DNA from: Pseudomonadota bacterium
GTDB lineage: Bacteria > Pseudomonadota > Gammaproteobacteria > Burkholderiales > Gallionellaceae
Reading direction: 5' to 3'
Assembly (NCBI GenBank): GCA_021783525.1
Contig: JAJXTT010000038.1
Span: 1 to 9,781, forward strand
Length of the DNA: 9,781 nt
The notes beneath the pieces were generated by a model. It saw only the letters and a list, made by a program, of their open reading frames with translations. It ran no database searches and had not been told where the DNA came from. This document shows positions 6,473-9,781 of the stretch, in pieces (the stretch's first letter is position 1; each line of letters starts with the position of its first letter). Made by a program: the position numbers and the translations under genes.

Positions 6473-8935
6473 TCAATGCTTGTTGAACAGTGTGCGTATG
6501 CGCGCTGCATTGCCGATCACGATCAGCGAACTTATCGGCATGCTGATGGCGGCCACCAGCGGGTTTACTCTCGCCATCATCGCCAGCGGCACCATGATCG
6601 CGTTATACACGAAAGACAGCCCGATATTCTGCTTGATGGTAAGCAGGGTACGCCGCGACAACTGCGTGGCCTGACGCACTTTGTCCAGTTCGTTGTACAT
6701 CAACACAATGTCCGCGCTTTCGACCGAAACATCGGTTCCGGAACCCAGTGCGATGCCGACGTCCGCCCGTATCAGAGCTGGGGCATCGTTGATGCCGTCG
6801 CCCACCATGGCCACCACCGCGCCACCCTGCTGCAGGCGACGGATCACCTGGTCCTTGTCCTGCGGCAGCACTTCGGCGATGACTTCCATGCCGCCGAGCT
6901 GGCGCGCCACCGCCTCGGCAACCGGCCTGCGATCCCCGCTCAGCAGGGTCAGCGTGATGCCCGCGGCACGCAGTTCGTCTATCAGTTTCCGCGCATCGCC
7001 GCGCAGCCTGTCTGCCAGTGCAATGATCGCCACGTGCTTGCCATCCCGCGCCATGTAAACACAACTCATGGCCAATTTTTCCAGTTCGTGCGCCCTGGCC
7101 TGCAAAATCGCATCCCGCTCTATGCCATGTCGCATCAACCATTCCGCACTGCCCAGCAACACGGCCTGCCCGGATACGCGAGCCTCGGCACCCAGCCCTG
7201 CGGTCGCCTGAAAGCCGTCCGATCGAAGGTCGCGGAACGACAGCTGCCTTAGTTCAGTCTCGTCTACGATGGCCTTGGCGACGCTGTGTTCGCTGTGGCG
7301 TTCCACGGCGGCAGCAAGCTGCAACAATTCCGCTTCGTCGCAACCCGCTGCGACATGTACTTGCGCCACGCTCATCTTGCCTTCAGTCAAGGTGCCTGTC
7401 TTGTCGAATACGAAGTGCGTGACTTTGGACAAGGTCTCGAGCACCAGGCCGTTTTTGACCAGGATGCCGTGCTTGGCGCCCAGGCCCGAGGCCACCGCGA
7501 TGGACATCGGTGTGGCCATGCCCAGCGCACAGGGACAGGTGATGATGAGTACCGAGGTCGCGGCCATCAGGGCGATCTCGAAATCCTGGCTGTTCCAGAT
7601 GAAGAAGGTGATCGTTGCGCAGATGAGCGTGACCAGGACGAACCACGGCACGATGGCGTCGGCAAGGCGCTGTATGGGTGCTTTCGAGGATTGCGCCTCT
7701 TCGACCAGCCTGATGATCCTGGAGAGGGTTGTGTCCTGCAATTGCGCGCGCACTTCCACCAGCAGCGCCCCGTTCGTGTTGGCCGTTCCCGCGAAGACCT
7801 GCGCGCCTGCCGATTTGCTTACCGGAACGGATTCGCCGCTCAGCATGGACTCATCCACTGCGCTGTGGCCTTCCAGCACCACGCCGTCCACCGGCACTTT
7901 GTAGCCGGGCTTGATGAACACATGGTCGCCCGGCTTCACGCCGCGTATCGGCGTCATCTGTTCCTGTCCGTCGCGCATGACGATGGCGACGCGCGGCTGC
8001 AATTCCATCAGGCGTTTCGTAGCGGAAACCGCCTGGTGCCTGAACATTCCTTCCAGATAGCGCCCGATCAGGATCACGAATATCAGATTGGTTACGGTAT
8101 CGAAATACACCTCGCCTATGGCGCTGCGTGTCACTGTCACATACAGCGAATAGGCATAGGTAACGCTCAGGCCGATGGCGATCGGCATGTCCATCGTAAG
8201 ATGGCCGCCGCGCAGGCCGCCAAACGCGCCGCGGTAAAAGGGATATCCGGAATACAGCAAGGTCGGGGTGGCGAGGGCGAGGCCGATCCAGTGAAAGAAT
8301 TGACGGAATTCGTCATGATCTGCACCGCTATACAGCGCGATGGATATCCACAACATGTTCATCATCGCGAAGCCGGCGAAGAACAGGCGGTAAAGCATGG
8401 CCCGGTTGGATTTCTGGATCACGCCTTCGGCACTTTCGGGATCGTAGGGTACGGCAGCATAGCCGATCTTTGCCAGTGCGCGAATCAGGTCCGACAATTT
8501 GCTGCGGGAGTTGTCCCAGCGCAGGTGCAGCCGTTTTGCTGCCAGATTGACATCGGCCGACTGCACTCCCGGAGCTCGCTGCAACCCCCGCTCGATGAGC
8601 CACACGCAGGCGGCGCAGTGTATGCCCTCCACCAATAGATGTATGTCGCGAATATCGCCGGAAGCAGTGGCGAATTCCTGCTGTACTTCGTCGAAGTCGT
8701 AAATCTCGATGTCTTTGGGCAGTTCGGGGGGCGGTGCCAACAACACGCCTTCCGGCGTGCGCTGATAATAGCCCTGCAATCCGGCTTCATAGATCGCGCT
8801 GCACACCGATTGGCAGCCAAAGCAGCAAAAATCCCGCTCGGCATCATCCAGTCGGGTGTGGAAATCGGCCTCAGGCGGTATGGGCAGCCCGCAGTGAAAG
8901 CAGCCGCCAGCGTCGGAATGGCTACGCAGCGTCAT
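6473..8935 (-). CDS. ccoI: Copper-exporting P1B-type ATPase for cbb3 oxidase (CcoI/FixI)
   Basis: CcoI pumps Cu(I) across the inner membrane for the CuB site of cbb3 oxidase. The 820-residue protein starts with a cysteine-rich region typical of CcoI/FixI (C12-x2-C15, C37-C38-x2-C41-x3-C45), then a heavy-metal domain with GIHCAAC (C107, C110). It has eight expected membrane helices; the sixth carries the C467-P-C469 copper site. The actuator loop has SGES (366-369), the phosphorylation site is D511-KTGT, and the hinge is GDGIND (712-717). The conserved HP motif of the nucleotide domain (SEHPLA in most P1B pumps) reads SEHSVA here, H550 followed by serine. A stop codon nine bases upstream in frame makes ATG 8935 the earliest ATG. 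No Shine-Dalgarno sequence is seen, so translation is likely coupled to ccoH, which ends 16 bases before. The cluster position between ccoH and ccoS separates it from detoxifying CopA. Confidence 0.95.
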   Translation of the reverse strand: MTLRSHSDAGGCFHCGLPIPPEADFHTRLDDAERDFCCFGCQSVCSAIYEAGLQGYYQRTPEGVLLAPPPELPKDIEIYDFDEVQQEFATASGDIRDIHLLVEGIHCAACVWLIERGLQRAPGVQSADVNLAAKRLHLRWDNSRSKLSDLIRALAKIGYAAVPYDPESAEGVIQKSNRAMLYRLFFAGFAMMNMLWISIALYSGADHDEFRQFFHWIGLALATPTLLYSGYPFYRGAFGGLRGGHLTMDMPIAIGLSVTYAYSLYVTVTRSAIGEVYFDTVTNLIFVILIGRYLEGMFRHQAVSATKRLMELQPRVAIVMRDGQEQMTPIRGVKPGDHVFIKPGYKVPVDGVVLEGHSAVDESMLSGESVPVSKSAGAQVFAGTANTNGALLVEVRAQLQDTTLSRIIRLVEEAQSSKAPIQRLADAIVPWFVLVTLICATITFFIWNSQDFEIALMAATSVLIITCPCALGMATPMSIAVASGLGAKHGILVKNGLVLETLSKVTHFVFDKTGTLTEGKMSVAQVHVAAGCDEAELLQLAAAVERHSEHSVAKAIVDETELRQLSFRDLRSDGFQATAGLGAEARVSGQAVLLGSAEWLMRHGIERDAILQARAHELEKLAMSCVYMARDGKHVAIIALADRLRGDARKLIDELRAAGITLTLLSGDRRPVAEAVARQLGGMEVIAEVLPQDKDQVIRRLQQGGAVVAMVGDGINDAPALIRADVGIALGSGTDVSVESADIVLMYNELDKVRQATQLSRRTLLTIKQNIGLSFVYNAIMVPLAMMARVNPLVAAISMPISSLIVIGNAARIRTLFNKH

Positions 8936-8951
8936 GCGGGATTACTGACAA

Positions 8952-9464
8952 CTACGACGCCGCAGCGACCATGAATTTGTCTGTTGCGACACCAAAGCGC
9001 TCTTCTCCGCGCTGGAGACGGATATGCAGTTCCCAGTAACCTTTGAGCGGAAAATTGACGTAACCCTGATAACGTCCGGGAGCCACCTCCTTGAAACTGG
9101 TGGTGAAATCCTTGCTGGCATCGGAGGCACGATAAGCTGTCACATCCATGTTTGCGCTCACCGGATTGCCTTCCCGGTCCCTTACGAAGATTTCGTAGAC
9201 TGCGGGCGTTCCCATGACAACGGCGTCCGGCTTCTTGATCTCCGTCTGCCACGACAGCTGCTTCTGCGCACTCAGTTCGCTCAGCATCTCCTCGTTCGAG
9301 GTGCGATTTCCAGTCTCATAGTCACGCTCGACCAACGTCGAGCGCGTACCTTTGGTCGCAAACCAGACGAAAGTTGCATTGACTCCCAACACGATCATGA
9401 TCAAAACCAGCATGCCCCATACCCAGGGATTGCGCAAACCGGTCTTATTGTTTTGTGAAATCAT
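8952..9464 (-). CDS. ccoH: FixH/CcoH family cbb3 oxidase assembly protein
   Basis: CcoH is a membrane-anchored protein needed for stable assembly of cbb3 oxidase and found associated with the oxidase in some bacteria. The 170-residue product has a basic N-terminus, the family hallmark NPWVWGMLVLIMIVLGVNATFVWFA (about 12-36; one membrane helix), and then a periplasmic beta-rich domain. The tail has the FixH pattern APGRYQGYVNFPLKGYWELHIRLQRGEERF near residues 128-157. AGGAG at 9473-9477 lies 8 bases before the ATG and overlaps the ccoG stop codon (9476-9478), indicating translational coupling. The downstream ccoI is 16 bases away. Confidence 0.9.
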   Translation of the reverse strand: MISQNNKTGLRNPWVWGMLVLIMIVLGVNATFVWFATKGTRSTLVERDYETGNRTSNEEMLSELSAQKQLSWQTEIKKPDAVVMGTPAVYEIFVRDREGNPVSANMDVTAYRASDASKDFTTSFKEVAPGRYQGYVNFPLKGYWELHIRLQRGEERFGVATDKFMVAAAS

Positions 9465-9475
9465 TTTCTTCGCTC

Positions 9476-9781
9476 CTATTCATGTTTTGGGCCATTGAAC
9501 TTGCTGTTGTATTCGGCAGAAACTGCGGGATCTTCAATCCCCTCCACCCTGAACTCAATTGGCGTTATCTCTTGCGTGACGTTTGCGCCTGGTGCTTTGA
9601 CGAAGATGGTGAATGAGGTTCCGCGTCCATGATGCGTCATTGGCGGCTCTTCGGCACCAATGATCACCTGTCCGGGCACTCCACCTTCGGCTGATACTTT
9701 TACGTGGATATCCTTGTCCGTCTTGTTGACCACCTTGAATTCATACTTGTTCTGGATGGAACCGTCACTCATGGTAACAAA
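9476..9781 (-). CDS. ccoG: CcoG (FixG/RdxA) C-terminal domain, 5' part outside the window
   Basis: Only the last 101 codons are present. The frame is open through the right edge (F-V-T precede the first visible methionine), so the methionine at 9772 is internal and not a start. The segment DGSIQNKYEFKVVNKTDKDI followed by a beta-rich stretch matches the Ig-like C-terminal domain of CcoG, where DG-x-I-x-N-x-Y-x-x-K-x-x-N-K is conserved. CcoG is a membrane ferredoxin-like protein reported to reduce Cu(II) to Cu(I) for cbb3 oxidase assembly; its two [4Fe-4S] clusters and helices lie in the part not seen here. The gene order ccoG-ccoH-ccoI-ccoS is the standard one. It ends 11 bases before ccoH begins. 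Confidence 0.85.
   Translation of the reverse strand, partial: FVTMSDGSIQNKYEFKVVNKTDKDIHVKVSAEGGVPGQVIIGAEEPPMTHHGRGTSFTIFVKAPGANVTQEITPIEFRVEGIEDPAVSAEYNSKFNGPKHE

Noticed and set aside
6473..8638. Long open frames on the plus strand opposite ccoI, and similar ones opposite hemN and the nitronate monooxygenase gene
   Set aside because: They are antisense shadows caused by high GC at third codon positions; their translations are low-complexity and rich in H, R, Q and A, and match no family.

Overview
The window is about 9.8 kb of dense, GC-rich bacterial DNA. Gene content and protein style point to a betaproteobacterium, perhaps in the Nitrosomonadales/Gallionellales range. That placement is inferred from the FNR and CcoGHIS sequences, not from a marker gene. 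The recognisable theme is life at low oxygen: the four-cysteine oxygen sensor FNR, oxygen-independent haem synthesis (HemN), and the accessory/copper-delivery genes of a cbb3-type cytochrome c oxidase.

Left part, minus strand, read right to left: hemN (2702-4105), a flavin-dependent nitronate monooxygenase-like protein with an unusual cysteine-rich tail (1350-2600), and an AsmA-family envelope protein (1165 down to the window edge, incomplete). The gap between the last two holds a perfect GC-rich inverted repeat and a TATAAT box for the AsmA gene.

Centre: fnr starts at 4228 on the plus strand, divergent from hemN. The shared upstream region carries a near-consensus FNR site at 4163-4176 (9 of 10 specific bases). 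It is placed so that FNR could activate hemN while blocking its own promoter. Behind fnr lie two plus-strand genes I cannot name: a four-helix membrane protein (5042-5563) and a membrane-anchored protein (5581-6255).

Right part, minus strand: ccoG (3' end only, at the right edge), ccoH, ccoI and ccoS, tightly packed as one operon. They converge on the 5581-6255 gene. The structural genes ccoNOP probably lie to the right, outside the window. Together the genes suggest a switch to microaerobic/anaerobic metabolism: FNR senses oxygen, HemN supplies haem without oxygen, and CcoGHIS equips the high-affinity oxidase with copper and haem. I saw no rRNA, tRNA, CRISPR array, insertion sequence or phage gene.
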